Source: an uncultured Lachnospiraceae bacterium (GTDB lineage Bacteria; Bacillota; Clostridia; Lachnospirales; Lachnospiraceae). From it: a stretch of DNA of 15,470 bases. The position numbers and the translations under genes were made by a program. The notes below the pieces were generated by a model. That model was not told the origin of the DNA and searched no databases. It saw only the letters and a program-made list of their open reading frames with translations. Shown in pieces: positions 6,549-13,520 of the stretch. The stretch spans positions 1 through 15,470 of the forward strand of contig CATZYB010000037.1 of the NCBI GenBank assembly GCA_958426095.1, given 5' to 3'. How positions within the stretch are numbered: position 1 is the first letter of the stretch; each line of letters begins with the position of its first letter.

Positions 6549-7872
6549 CTCGTCTCTTTTCAAGGATATACACCTCTCTTTGTCGCAGCAGGTAAAGGCC
6601 CTGGATGACTGCAAAGATTATAATCGTTGATAATACACTGCTTCCGCCGTAGCTGATCAACGGCATCGTAACACCGGTATGGGGAATCAGTTTTGTGACG
6701 CCGCCGATACACAGGAACAACTGAATACCATAAGATGTACTCAGACCCATAGCCACCAGTTTATAAAACGGTTTCACCAATTGCAGCGAAATATTGATAA
6801 ACATCAAAAAGCAGCTGAAATATACCAAAATCAAACATATGGAAAACAAAGCCCCCATTTCTTCCGCAATGGCTGAAAATACAAAGTCACTGACAACGAC
6901 AGGGATCGTATCCGGCTTTCCTTTAAAGAGGCCCATACCAAACCATCCGCCAGTACCAATTGCAAAGAGCGACTGGGCAATCTGATAGCCGGCATCATCG
7001 TAATTCCCCCATGGATCACTCCAGGCTACCACACGGGTTTTTACATGGTCAAATAATTTATAAGCTACAACTGCCGCTCCAGCGCCTGCGCCCAACCCCA
7101 GCAGCATATAACGCAACTGATGTGTAGCCACATAGAGCATGACCAGATATGTCACAAAGAAAATCAAGGCAGCGCCAAGGTCTTTCTGAACAACAAGCAT
7201 GAGTACATAAGCTGCCGCCACCGCCGTTGTAATGACAATGCGCTTAAAACTTGTATCCCTGGCCAGCATGGCCGCCACAAAGAAAACAAAAACTATTTTA
7301 GCCAACTCTGACGGCTGAAGGCTGAATCCTCCGATGGAAATCCAGTTTGTCGCTCCGTACATGCTCCGGCCAAGAACAAAAACAGAAGCAATCATCAGAA
7401 AACCTAAAACGCCAAGGAAGGTTCCCCATTTATCCACCATGCGTACCCGCAGCATAAAGGCAGGGATCACCAGACTGACGCAGGCCGCAGCTACCGCAAT
7501 GATAAACTGCCGTACCGCCATATCAAAGTCCAGACGGGTCAATATGACAAAGCCGACCATTAAAAGATAACACATATTATTGACGATCAATCGGGAGGCA
7601 TTTTTGTAAACTGTTCCGTAAATGATCAGAGTAACAATGAACAGCACAAATTGCGCCCCGTAAAAATAAAGCATCTTCATATCTTTTGTCATCAGATAAA
7701 TAATCAGATAACATATGAAATGAATAAGGAACATCAATACATTCTGTGTCGTATAAACACTTCCCCGGTCATATTCATGACGGTCGCTGAACACAGTAAA
7801 ACATTTCATCGCATAGGATGCCGCCAAAATCGCCAATATATATTTTGATACATGAATAATAACATTGACCAT
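6517..7872 (-). CDS. SEDS-family peptidoglycan polymerase (FtsW/RodA/SpoVE type)
   Basis: Polymerises lipid II into glycan strands in the membrane, working with a class B PBP. The 451-residue protein is almost wholly hydrophobic, with about ten membrane helices. Family motifs are visible: NWISIGGFSLQPSELAK (176-192), QKDLGAA (229-235), WSDPW with the conserved extracytoplasmic aspartate D286, GYQIAQSLFAIGTGGWFGMG (295-314) and PHTGVTMPLISYGGSS (397-412). It has an extra N-terminal hydrophobic part (1-~110) compared with the core. The C-terminus is charged (RRDERDEEEERP) and its last codons are shared with the PBP gene in another frame. It lies 17 nt after the U32 gene. The GGGAGA ribosome site is about 12 nt from the ATG, a little far. 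FtsW versus RodA cannot be settled from the sequence alone. Confidence 0.93.
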   Translation of the reverse strand: MVNVIIHVSKYILAILAASYAMKCFTVFSDRHEYDRGSVYTTQNVLMFLIHFICYLIIYLMTKDMKMLYFYGAQFVLFIVTLIIYGTVYKNASRLIVNNMCYLLMVGFVILTRLDFDMAVRQFIIAVAAACVSLVIPAFMLRVRMVDKWGTFLGVLGFLMIASVFVLGRSMYGATNWISIGGFSLQPSELAKIVFVFFVAAMLARDTSFKRIVITTAVAAAYVLMLVVQKDLGAALIFFVTYLVMLYVATHQLRYMLLGLGAGAGAAVVAYKLFDHVKTRVVAWSDPWGNYDDAGYQIAQSLFAIGTGGWFGMGLFKGKPDTIPVVVSDFVFSAIAEEMGALFSICLILVYFSCFLMFINISLQLVKPFYKLVAMGLSTSYGIQLFLCIGGVTKLIPHTGVTMPLISYGGSSVLSTIIIFAVIQGLYLLRQREVYILEKRRDERDEEEERP

Positions 7873-7889
7873 ATATATTCATCATCTCC

Positions 7890-10280
7890 CTACTCTATCC
7901 CGCGGGTAAAATGCCCCCGGGTAAAATCTTTAAGGATATTTTTCTCCGGTACTTCCTCCCTGAAAATTTTCCGAAAACTTTTCAGAAGCGCAGCCATCTG
8001 CCCTTCCGTCTCCATTGTAAAATGCAGCCGGAAAGCTGCCGGATGAAGACTCAAAAGCTCTTTCTTTTTATCCATCAGCATGGTTGGAAGTCCATTGTAT
8101 ATCTTGTTATAGCAGAATTCACATTCATTATAGACATAAAAATGTTTATGCTGCCGGTCTGTTAATTGTAACATTTCCGGCCGCTTTGTACAACCTTCCC
8201 TTGTCTTTTTTACGCATTGGGCAGAAATCATCAACTGCTGATGTCCGTAAATAGTCATCTCCATATCTCTGCATCCAAGCGTTTTAAGTTCTGTATAATT
8301 CAGCTCCACCGGCGCCGTAAGCTGAACCTGACCAAGTCCCGTCAGAAATTCCTTTTCAAAACGGTTCATCCCATAAACACTGGAATCAAAAACAAATCTG
8401 GCATCCGTCAGCACTGAACGTACCAATAAAAAAGCTTCCATCTGTCGGACCAGCCAGCCGTCTGCAAAATTCCTGGCATCTTTTATATATTGCAGCAAAC
8501 GTTCCCGATCTTTTTCCCTGAAAATTCCCGGCAGCGAAAAATAAATCTCTTTTCCGGCCGCCTTTAAGATTTTTACCGTATCAAACTGTTCCTGGACCGC
8601 CTCATGAAGCTCCACATATACCCGTCGGACCTCTTCATATGCCGTGATCATCCGTCCTTGTTTCAGGGTTTCCGGTCCAGTCAGCATAACATGCAGAGGT
8701 ACCGTTTCCCGGACTTGCTGCATTTCCCGTTCCGACGTACACGCCGACGGCCTTACGGCCTTTCCAACGCCATGACGCATATATTTTTCAAGACAAGCTT
8801 TTTCCAGGGCTTCAAGGGCCTCCCTCCGTAAAGCATTCAACTGCTGATTCGGCACATAACAAAGACAGTCTGTCTCAACCTCCAGTTTTTCAAAAACAAA
8901 AGGCGTGTTTCCTGTTTTTTGAATCGGTTTTTTAAGCTGTTCTTCCGACATGGGCTGATTTTTAGCCGCTTCCGCCCGTTCTCCTTCCAGAGTGACCGAA
9001 ATATCCTTCCATTTTAAGGTCAGAATAACAGGCGAATCTTTCACAACCCTTAATCTTCCATAAATATTTTCTTTCAATTCCTGCTTTAAATGACTCTCAT
9101 GAAGCTCATCAATCAAAGAAGGATTCCGCATCCTGAAAACCGTCATTCCCGGTACAGGGCGAATCTTCCTGCCTATTTCCGGCCGGAAGGCGCTGCCCTT
9201 TGACACAGGCTGACGCAAGGTCCATTGAACAATTTCTTTTTCATCTCTGCCGCGGATTTCAAGGACATCTCCTTTTTTCAAATCAACAGAAGCGCAAATA
9301 TCTCCTTTTTTTCGGATCTGTCCGGCAGGTGCGCCCATGTGATTCGGTCGTTTCGTAAATATCATATCGGCGCCATTATTGCGATGGAGATAACCGCCGG
9401 AAAAGCCACCGCGGTTATATAAATCCATCAGTCGTTCCAGATCTTTTGCATCAACACGAAATTTTTCTCTGCCGTATTCCTGATACAAATCTGTGTAATG
9501 GCGATAAAGCATGGAAGTCAATGCCGCATATTCCGGCTTCTTCATCCGGCCCTCAATTTTAAAAGAATCTATCCCGCACTCTGCCAGTTCAGGAATATCC
9601 TGCAGAGTACATATATCTTTCGGGCTGAGCAGGAAACTGGCATTTTTGTCATCTCCGGCCTGATAAGGCAGACGGCACGGCTGGGCGCATCGTCCCCGAT
9701 TGCCGCTACGTCCTCCGATCATACTGCTCATAAGACACTGCCCCGAATAACAGTAACATAAAGCCCCCTGAACAAAGACTTCCAGTTCCATCCCGGTACT
9801 TTGTCGGATCTTCCGGATTTCATCGGCCGAAAGTTCTCTGGATAATACAATGCGTTCCATCCCCTGACTTTCCAACCACCTGGCCATATCTGCACCGGTA
9901 ATGGTCATCTGGGTACTGGCATGGATCGGCAGATTCAAAAAGTTCTGTCTCAACATGGAGAACAGACCAAAATCCTGTATGATCACCGCATCCAGTCCCT
10001 CTCTATAATAGGGAACAAGGAAATCATAAACTTCTCCTTCCAGTTCACTGTCTTTCATCAGAGTATTCAGAGTCAAATATAATTTTTTTTGGTGGATATG
10101 GGCATAATCAATAGCCCGCTTTAAATCCTCCTCATTTGGATTTTCCGCATAAGCCCTGGCCCCAAAGCGGCTGCCGCCCATATATACTGCATCTGCTCCG
10201 GCATGAAAGGCCGCTTTCATGCCTTCCACAGAACCCGCCGGAGCTAATATCTCAATTTTTTCCGCTTTATCTGAAAACAT
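7890..10280 (-). CDS. U32 family protein with DUF3656-like region (RlhA-like rRNA hydroxylation factor)
   Basis: The U32 'peptidase' family includes RlhA (23S rRNA C2501 hydroxylation), TrhP (tRNA U34 hydroxylation) and the Fe-S proteins UbiU/UbiV, so a nucleic-acid hydroxylation role is more likely than proteolysis. The N-terminal U32 domain begins EILAPAGSVEGMKAAFHAGADAVYMGG. The cysteine cluster is C175, C177, C182, C198 and C202 in ALCYCYSGQC and GRCAQPC, fitting an iron-sulphur site. SFKIEGRMKKPEY follows near residue 240. The middle region resembles DUF3656, which points to RlhA rather than TrhP. The C-terminal part has a further CEFCYNKIYNGLP segment and ends in the typical TRGHFTRGIE. 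At 796 residues it is longer than E. coli RlhA (653). GGGAG lies 8 nt before the ATG. It sits 74 nt after zapA, past a hairpin, and 17 nt before the SEDS gene. The exact substrate is inferred. Confidence 0.88.
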   Translation of the reverse strand: MFSDKAEKIEILAPAGSVEGMKAAFHAGADAVYMGGSRFGARAYAENPNEEDLKRAIDYAHIHQKKLYLTLNTLMKDSELEGEVYDFLVPYYREGLDAVIIQDFGLFSMLRQNFLNLPIHASTQMTITGADMARWLESQGMERIVLSRELSADEIRKIRQSTGMELEVFVQGALCYCYSGQCLMSSMIGGRSGNRGRCAQPCRLPYQAGDDKNASFLLSPKDICTLQDIPELAECGIDSFKIEGRMKKPEYAALTSMLYRHYTDLYQEYGREKFRVDAKDLERLMDLYNRGGFSGGYLHRNNGADMIFTKRPNHMGAPAGQIRKKGDICASVDLKKGDVLEIRGRDEKEIVQWTLRQPVSKGSAFRPEIGRKIRPVPGMTVFRMRNPSLIDELHESHLKQELKENIYGRLRVVKDSPVILTLKWKDISVTLEGERAEAAKNQPMSEEQLKKPIQKTGNTPFVFEKLEVETDCLCYVPNQQLNALRREALEALEKACLEKYMRHGVGKAVRPSACTSEREMQQVRETVPLHVMLTGPETLKQGRMITAYEEVRRVYVELHEAVQEQFDTVKILKAAGKEIYFSLPGIFREKDRERLLQYIKDARNFADGWLVRQMEAFLLVRSVLTDARFVFDSSVYGMNRFEKEFLTGLGQVQLTAPVELNYTELKTLGCRDMEMTIYGHQQLMISAQCVKKTREGCTKRPEMLQLTDRQHKHFYVYNECEFCYNKIYNGLPTMLMDKKKELLSLHPAAFRLHFTMETEGQMAALLKSFRKIFREEVPEKNILKDFTRGHFTRGIE

Positions 10281-10317
10281 TTTTATTTCTCCCGTTTTCC
10301 CATCTATGAAACCAGAA

Positions 10318-10344
10318 AGACGGGAAATTCAATATTTCCCGTCT
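10318..10344 (-). terminator. Hairpin between zapA and the U32 gene (possible attenuator)
   Basis: AGACGGGAAAT (10318-10328) and ATTTCCCGTCT (10334-10344) are perfect complements around a 5-nt loop. On the minus strand it is followed by TTCTGGTTTC, a weak U tract. It starts 10 nt after the zapA stop and ends 37 nt before the U32 start. No new promoter is visible after it, so partial termination or transcript processing is more likely than a full stop. Confidence 0.65.
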
Positions 10345-10354
10345 GATAGTGTTC

Positions 10355-10759
10355 TTATTGTTTCTGATAAGCTCTCGTTTCCAGCTTCACAATCTGCTTC
10401 TGCAGATCATTAATCTCATTTTTCAGCCGGTCAATTTCTTTCTCGGCCTCTTCCAGATGGATCTGAGCGCCAATAAGCTCATGTTTTAAATCATATTCCG
10501 TCTTATCTTTCTCTTCAATATCTGCTTCAAGCATCTCCACCTGCTTCTTAGCCTTATGGTAATCATCCGCCATATTTAACTCAAGCAATGTTTTCTGCAT
10601 ATCCATACTCATACGACGATAATTTGGAATCTGGTCCATCTCTTCCATCTTATTATTTATGTACAATGCAATTTTCTGCAAGTATTCTTCACTTTCATAG
10701 CCGCTCAGCGTATAGACCTTACCGCCGATCAGTACCTGTATATCTTTCTTTGCAGCCAT
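10355..10759 (-). CDS. zapA: Cell division protein ZapA
   Basis: Cytoplasmic FtsZ-associated protein that bundles FtsZ filaments and stabilises the Z ring. The 134-residue product has the ZapA N-terminal globular part (about 1-65: VLIGGKVYTLSGYESEEYLQ, then YINNKMEEM), followed by a long coiled coil from about residue 68 to the end (LEADIEEKDK... LKNEINDLQKQIVKLE). The coil is longer than in E. coli ZapA (109 aa), in keeping with Firmicutes homologues. GGAGGG precedes the ATG. It has its own promoter (10792-10820) and leads the division and wall half of the gene string, ahead of the U32, SEDS and PBP genes. Together with the downstream SEDS-PBP pair this hints at a division role for that pair. 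Confidence 0.93.
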   Translation of the reverse strand: MAAKKDIQVLIGGKVYTLSGYESEEYLQKIALYINNKMEEMDQIPNYRRMSMDMQKTLLELNMADDYHKAKKQVEMLEADIEEKDKTEYDLKHELIGAQIHLEEAEKEIDRLKNEINDLQKQIVKLETRAYQKQ

Positions 10760-10791
10760 CTTTTTCCCTCCAGTCCGCAGTCACTATACCT

Positions 10792-10820
10792 ATTATAATC
10801 GCTCTCATAAACAAAAACAA
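10792..10820 (-). promoter_or_regulatory. Internal promoter upstream of zapA
   Basis: On the minus strand TTGTTT (10815-10820), 17-nt spacer, consensus TATAAT (10792-10797). It lies in the 83-nt ruvB-zapA gap and would give a leader of about 25-30 nt. It allows zapA and the wall genes to be expressed independently of ruvAB. Confidence 0.77.
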
Positions 10821-10842
10821 GACTAAATCGTCCGGAAAGCTT

Positions 10843-11844
10843 TTACTTTTCTTCCACAGGCAGTCCCAGATGCCTGTAGGCCGCCTGTGTCACGATCCTT
10901 CCTCTTGGCGTGCGCTGTAAAAATCCGTTTTGAAGCAGATAAGGCTCGCAGACGTCTTCCAGAGTTCCCGCATCTTCACCGATAGAAGCAGCCAATGTAT
11001 CCAGCCCAACCGGACCGCCGCCAAACTTTTCGATCATCGTCCAGAGAATATTCCGGTCTACCGAATCCAGACCGTACCTGTCCACTTCAAGAATGTCCAA
11101 TACTTCCCGGGCCACTTTCTCTGTCACCCGTCCGTCATACTTGACCTGAGCATAATCCCGGACCCTTTTTAACAGACGGTTTGCCAATCTCGGCGTACCT
11201 CTGGAACGTCTGGCCAGCTCCATGGCGCCTTCTGTGTCGATTGTCATATGAAGCACGGAGGCAGACCTCAAGATGATCTCGCTGAGTTCCTCCGGAGAAT
11301 AGAATTCCAACCGCTCAATGACTCCAAATCGGTCCCGAAGCGGCGCCGTCAGCATTCCGGCTCGGGTCGTGGCTCCGATCAATGTAAACTGGGGCAGATC
11401 CAGACGAATGGAGCGGGCCGTTGCCCCTTTGCCGATAATAATATCAATGGCAAAATCCTCCATGGCCGGATAAAGCACTTCTTCCACCTGACGGTTCAAG
11501 CGATGAATTTCATCTATAAAAAGTATATCTCCCTGAGACAAACCATTTAAAATAGCCGCAATCTCTCCCGGCCGTTCAATGGCCGGCCCCGAGGTAACTT
11601 TCATATGAACACCCATTTCATTGGCTATAATTCCCGCAAGGGTCGTTTTTCCAAGTCCCGGAGGTCCGTAAAAAAGAACGTGATCCAACGCCTCGTCCCT
11701 CTGTTTTGCCGCCCGGATATAAATATCCAGCACCTCTTTGATCTTTGGCTGGCCAACATAATCTTTCAATCGAACCGGCCGCAGATGATTTTCCGTTTTG
11801 ATATCTTCTTCAATAAATTCTGTTGTTATAATCCTTTTATTCAT
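10843..11844 (-). CDS. ruvB: Holliday junction branch migration helicase RuvB
   Basis: AAA+ ATPase motor that, with RuvA, drives branch migration of Holliday junctions in recombinational repair. The 333 residues follow the standard plan. The N-terminal segment has LRPVRLKDYVGQ. Walker A is GPPGLGKTT (60-68) and Walker B LFIDEIHRL (108-116). Sensor 1 is GATTRAG (157-163), and RSRGTPRLANRLLKRVRD holds the sensor 2 arginine. The C-terminal winged-helix domain (about 255-330) contains GGPVGLDTLA and RTPRGR. Length and motifs are fully normal. The start at 11844 has AGGGG about 9 nt upstream, within the 12-nt gap after ruvA, so the two are cotranscribed and probably translationally linked. Confidence 0.98.
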   Translation of the reverse strand: MNKRIITTEFIEEDIKTENHLRPVRLKDYVGQPKIKEVLDIYIRAAKQRDEALDHVLFYGPPGLGKTTLAGIIANEMGVHMKVTSGPAIERPGEIAAILNGLSQGDILFIDEIHRLNRQVEEVLYPAMEDFAIDIIIGKGATARSIRLDLPQFTLIGATTRAGMLTAPLRDRFGVIERLEFYSPEELSEIILRSASVLHMTIDTEGAMELARRSRGTPRLANRLLKRVRDYAQVKYDGRVTEKVAREVLDILEVDRYGLDSVDRNILWTMIEKFGGGPVGLDTLAASIGEDAGTLEDVCEPYLLQNGFLQRTPRGRIVTQAAYRHLGLPVEEK

Positions 11845-11856
11845 TTCACCATGCCC

Positions 11857-12468
11857 CTAAAAAGTCAGCATTTGTTTTAAAGCGAGTTTTAATAAGGTCT
11901 CACTATCCATGTCCGGAGAGGCTTCTACCCTTTGAAGCGCCTTGAATGCCTCTGTCTCCGAATATCCGAGAGAAACCAGAGCCATCATGGCCTCTTTTCC
12001 GGCAGTATGATCGGCATCGGATATTCCGACCGTATCATTTGCTCTGTCCTCTTCAAACATATCGTCGAGATTTAATTTATCTTTCAATTCAATGATCAGC
12101 TTCTGAGCCGTTTTCGGACCGATACCCGGAGCCTTTGCGATAGCTCTGGCATCTCCCGCCATAACAGCAAAACGAAATGTATTCGGTGAAATCGTTGATA
12201 AAATCCCCAAAGCCCCCTTCGGGCCGATACCGCTTACCCCGATCAGCAACTTAAATATATGCAGATCATCTCTTGTCAAAAATCCATAAAGGGACATCTG
12301 ATCCTCACGAACATACATATATGTATACATTTTCACAGTTTGTCCCAGAGCCGGAAGTTCTTCCAAAACAGAGGATGGCGTATAGATCAGATAACCGATC
12401 CCCTGATTATCCAGAACGACATAATCTGTTCCTGTCTCAGCGAGACTGCCTTTTATAAAAGCGATCAT
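11857..12468 (-). CDS. ruvA: Holliday junction DNA-binding protein RuvA
   Basis: Binds the four-way junction and loads RuvB. The 203-residue protein shows the OB-fold domain I (about 1-63, starting MIAFIKGSLAE and including YMYVREDQMSLYGF), domain II with two helix-hairpin-helix motifs (GVSGIGPKGALGIL and KAPGIGPKTAQKLIIELKDKL, about 78-130), and a C-terminal domain III that contacts RuvB (about 150-203, MMALVSLGYSETEAFKAL). AAAGGA in the end of the upstream membrane-protein gene lies 8 nt before the ATG. Only one base separates that gene's stop from this start, a strong sign of translational coupling. ruvC is not in the window. Confidence 0.98.
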   Translation of the reverse strand: MIAFIKGSLAETGTDYVVLDNQGIGYLIYTPSSVLEELPALGQTVKMYTYMYVREDQMSLYGFLTRDDLHIFKLLIGVSGIGPKGALGILSTISPNTFRFAVMAGDARAIAKAPGIGPKTAQKLIIELKDKLNLDDMFEEDRANDTVGISDADHTAGKEAMMALVSLGYSETEAFKALQRVEASPDMDSETLLKLALKQMLTF

Positions 12469-12469
12469 T

Positions 12470-13369
12470 TTATTTTTCCTTTCTCAGTTTTTCCAGACGT
12501 TTTTTCATATCTTTCTTCAAATCTTCCAAAGACATTGCATATTTATCAGATTTAAAATTCGGATAAGCCTTTATATGATGCTGAAAAACGGCACGTGGTT
12601 TTGAAATACTTTCTTCGTAACGTTTTGTGAGAGCTGTCAGTTTTTCTTCCAGTTCCTCTCGATACTCATTGATCGTACCTGTCAGAGGAATATTCTCAAG
12701 GTATTCCTTCCGCTCCTCCCACTGTTCCTTCAAACGTGATACCATGGAAGTCGGCGAAAGTTCTTTATACTCCAGACCGAGATTATGCACTTCCAGAAAC
12801 TGAGCAATATCCTCCCGAACATCCTCCATCTTTTCCAGAGTCTTTTTCACATCTAAAGTGGCCAGAACCGTATTCACCAGGTCCGCCGAAAAAACAACGA
12901 CAAAAACAGCCCCCAGTACCTGTCCTGCCGTTCTTGGCAGCTTTTCTATCAGGCTCAATACAAAAGGGTGCAGGATTTCAACCATAACAAGCGAAAAAAA
13001 TCCCCAGAAAAGGGATACTTTCAAACATATTCTGCCCTGTATATTATATTTTTCATTGCTGTAATCCCACCATGTGGCCGCAAATAATCTTTCCATGATC
13101 CATGATGTCAGAAATTCCAGGATCGTCGGAAATATAACGCCGCCAATATAAACAAGCCAGAGCTGTTCTTTTAAAGGATACAGGGTTAAATAAACGACCA
13201 AGGCCCCGCATCCGTAAATCGGAATGTAAGGTCCCATCAAAAAACCACGATTGATCCATTTTCGGGCCTTCACCGAACAATAAGTACTCTCCCATATCCA
13301 TCCGCAAACGCAATAAATAATAAAAAACCATAAAATGTGATAAAAGTCCGTATATAAAGTCAATGTCAT
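12470..13369 (-). CDS. CmpB-like multi-pass membrane protein (putative ABC transporter type IV family)
   Basis: Matches by pattern the family named 'putative ABC-transporter type IV' (ABC_trans_CmpB); its biochemical function is not established and no ATPase partner is adjacent. In the 299-residue form there are five likely membrane helices at about 9-27, 46-64, 69-90, 116-139 and 149-171. Typical conserved blocks are GWIWES, NRGFLMGPYIPIYG (40-53), WWDYSNEKYNIQGRICLK (100-117) and FWGF. After the last helix comes a ~125-residue charged cytoplasmic tail with coiled-coil character. Start choice is uncertain. ATG 13396 lacks a ribosome site. ATG 13369 has GGAGG only 1-2 nt away. TTG 13363, two codons on, has GGAGG at about 7 nt and may be the true start. 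It heads the ruvAB string, one base before ruvA, and is driven by the promoter at 13426-13454. Confidence 0.82.
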   Translation of the reverse strand: MTLTLYTDFYHILWFFIIYCVCGWIWESTYCSVKARKWINRGFLMGPYIPIYGCGALVVYLTLYPLKEQLWLVYIGGVIFPTILEFLTSWIMERLFAATWWDYSNEKYNIQGRICLKVSLFWGFFSLVMVEILHPFVLSLIEKLPRTAGQVLGAVFVVVFSADLVNTVLATLDVKKTLEKMEDVREDIAQFLEVHNLGLEYKELSPTSMVSRLKEQWEERKEYLENIPLTGTINEYREELEEKLTALTKRYEESISKPRAVFQHHIKAYPNFKSDKYAMSLEDLKKDMKKRLEKLRKEK

Positions 13370-13425
13370 TCCTCCAAAGCTTTCCCTCAAAGTCATTCTG
13401 TAACAAATGTGGCGCGTTAAAATCT

Positions 13426-13454
13426 ACTATACACGATTTTTTATAAAAAATCAA
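13426..13454 (-). promoter_or_regulatory. Promoter of the CmpB-ruvA-ruvB gene string
   Basis: On the minus strand TTGATT (13449-13454), 17-nt spacer, TATAGT (13426-13431). The expected start near 13419 gives a leader of about 50 nt. Its -35 box directly touches the -35 box of the divergent plus-strand promoter. Confidence 0.75.
13435..13452. repeat. 18-bp perfect palindrome inside the divergent promoter region
   Basis: GATTTTTTATAAAAAATC reads the same on both strands. It fills most of the spacer of the minus-strand promoter and covers four bases of its -35 box. It could be an operator for a dimeric regulator, or simply an AT-rich chance palindrome. Confidence 0.6.
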
Positions 13455-13484
13455 TTTACGAAACCCTTTTTTTCGTTCTATAAT
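13455..13484 (+). promoter_or_regulatory. Promoter of the RNase H-like exonuclease gene
   Basis: TTTACG (13455-13460, four of six consensus bases), 18-nt spacer, consensus TATAAT (13479-13484). The start near 13491 leaves a ~30-nt leader carrying GAAGGAGGT. Confidence 0.7.
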
Positions 13485-13520
13485 ATTAAAAGAACTATGA
13501 ACGCTGAAGGAGGTCAAAAT

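Noticed and set aside
6549..6614. Long N-terminal extension of the PBP to 6614
   Set aside because: It lies wholly inside the SEDS gene and its far end has no clear ribosome site; only ATG 6548 or TTG 6560 are plausible.
11831..11844. Three-codon mini-frame (ATG GTG AAA TGA, minus strand) whose stop overlaps the ruvB ATG
   Set aside because: The AGGGG site is only about 1 nt from its ATG but about 9 nt from the ruvB ATG, so the mini-frame is unlikely to be translated.
13053..13517. 154-codon minus-strand open frame across the CmpB start and promoter region
   Set aside because: It overlaps the CmpB-family coding region in another frame, crosses both divergent promoters, and its translation has no recognisable family features.
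13407..13520. Upstream extension of the nuclease gene (in-frame ATGs at 13407 and 13497)
   Set aside because: The extension contains the -35, the -10 and the GGAGGT ribosome site; the conserved domain begins shortly after the ATG at 13521.
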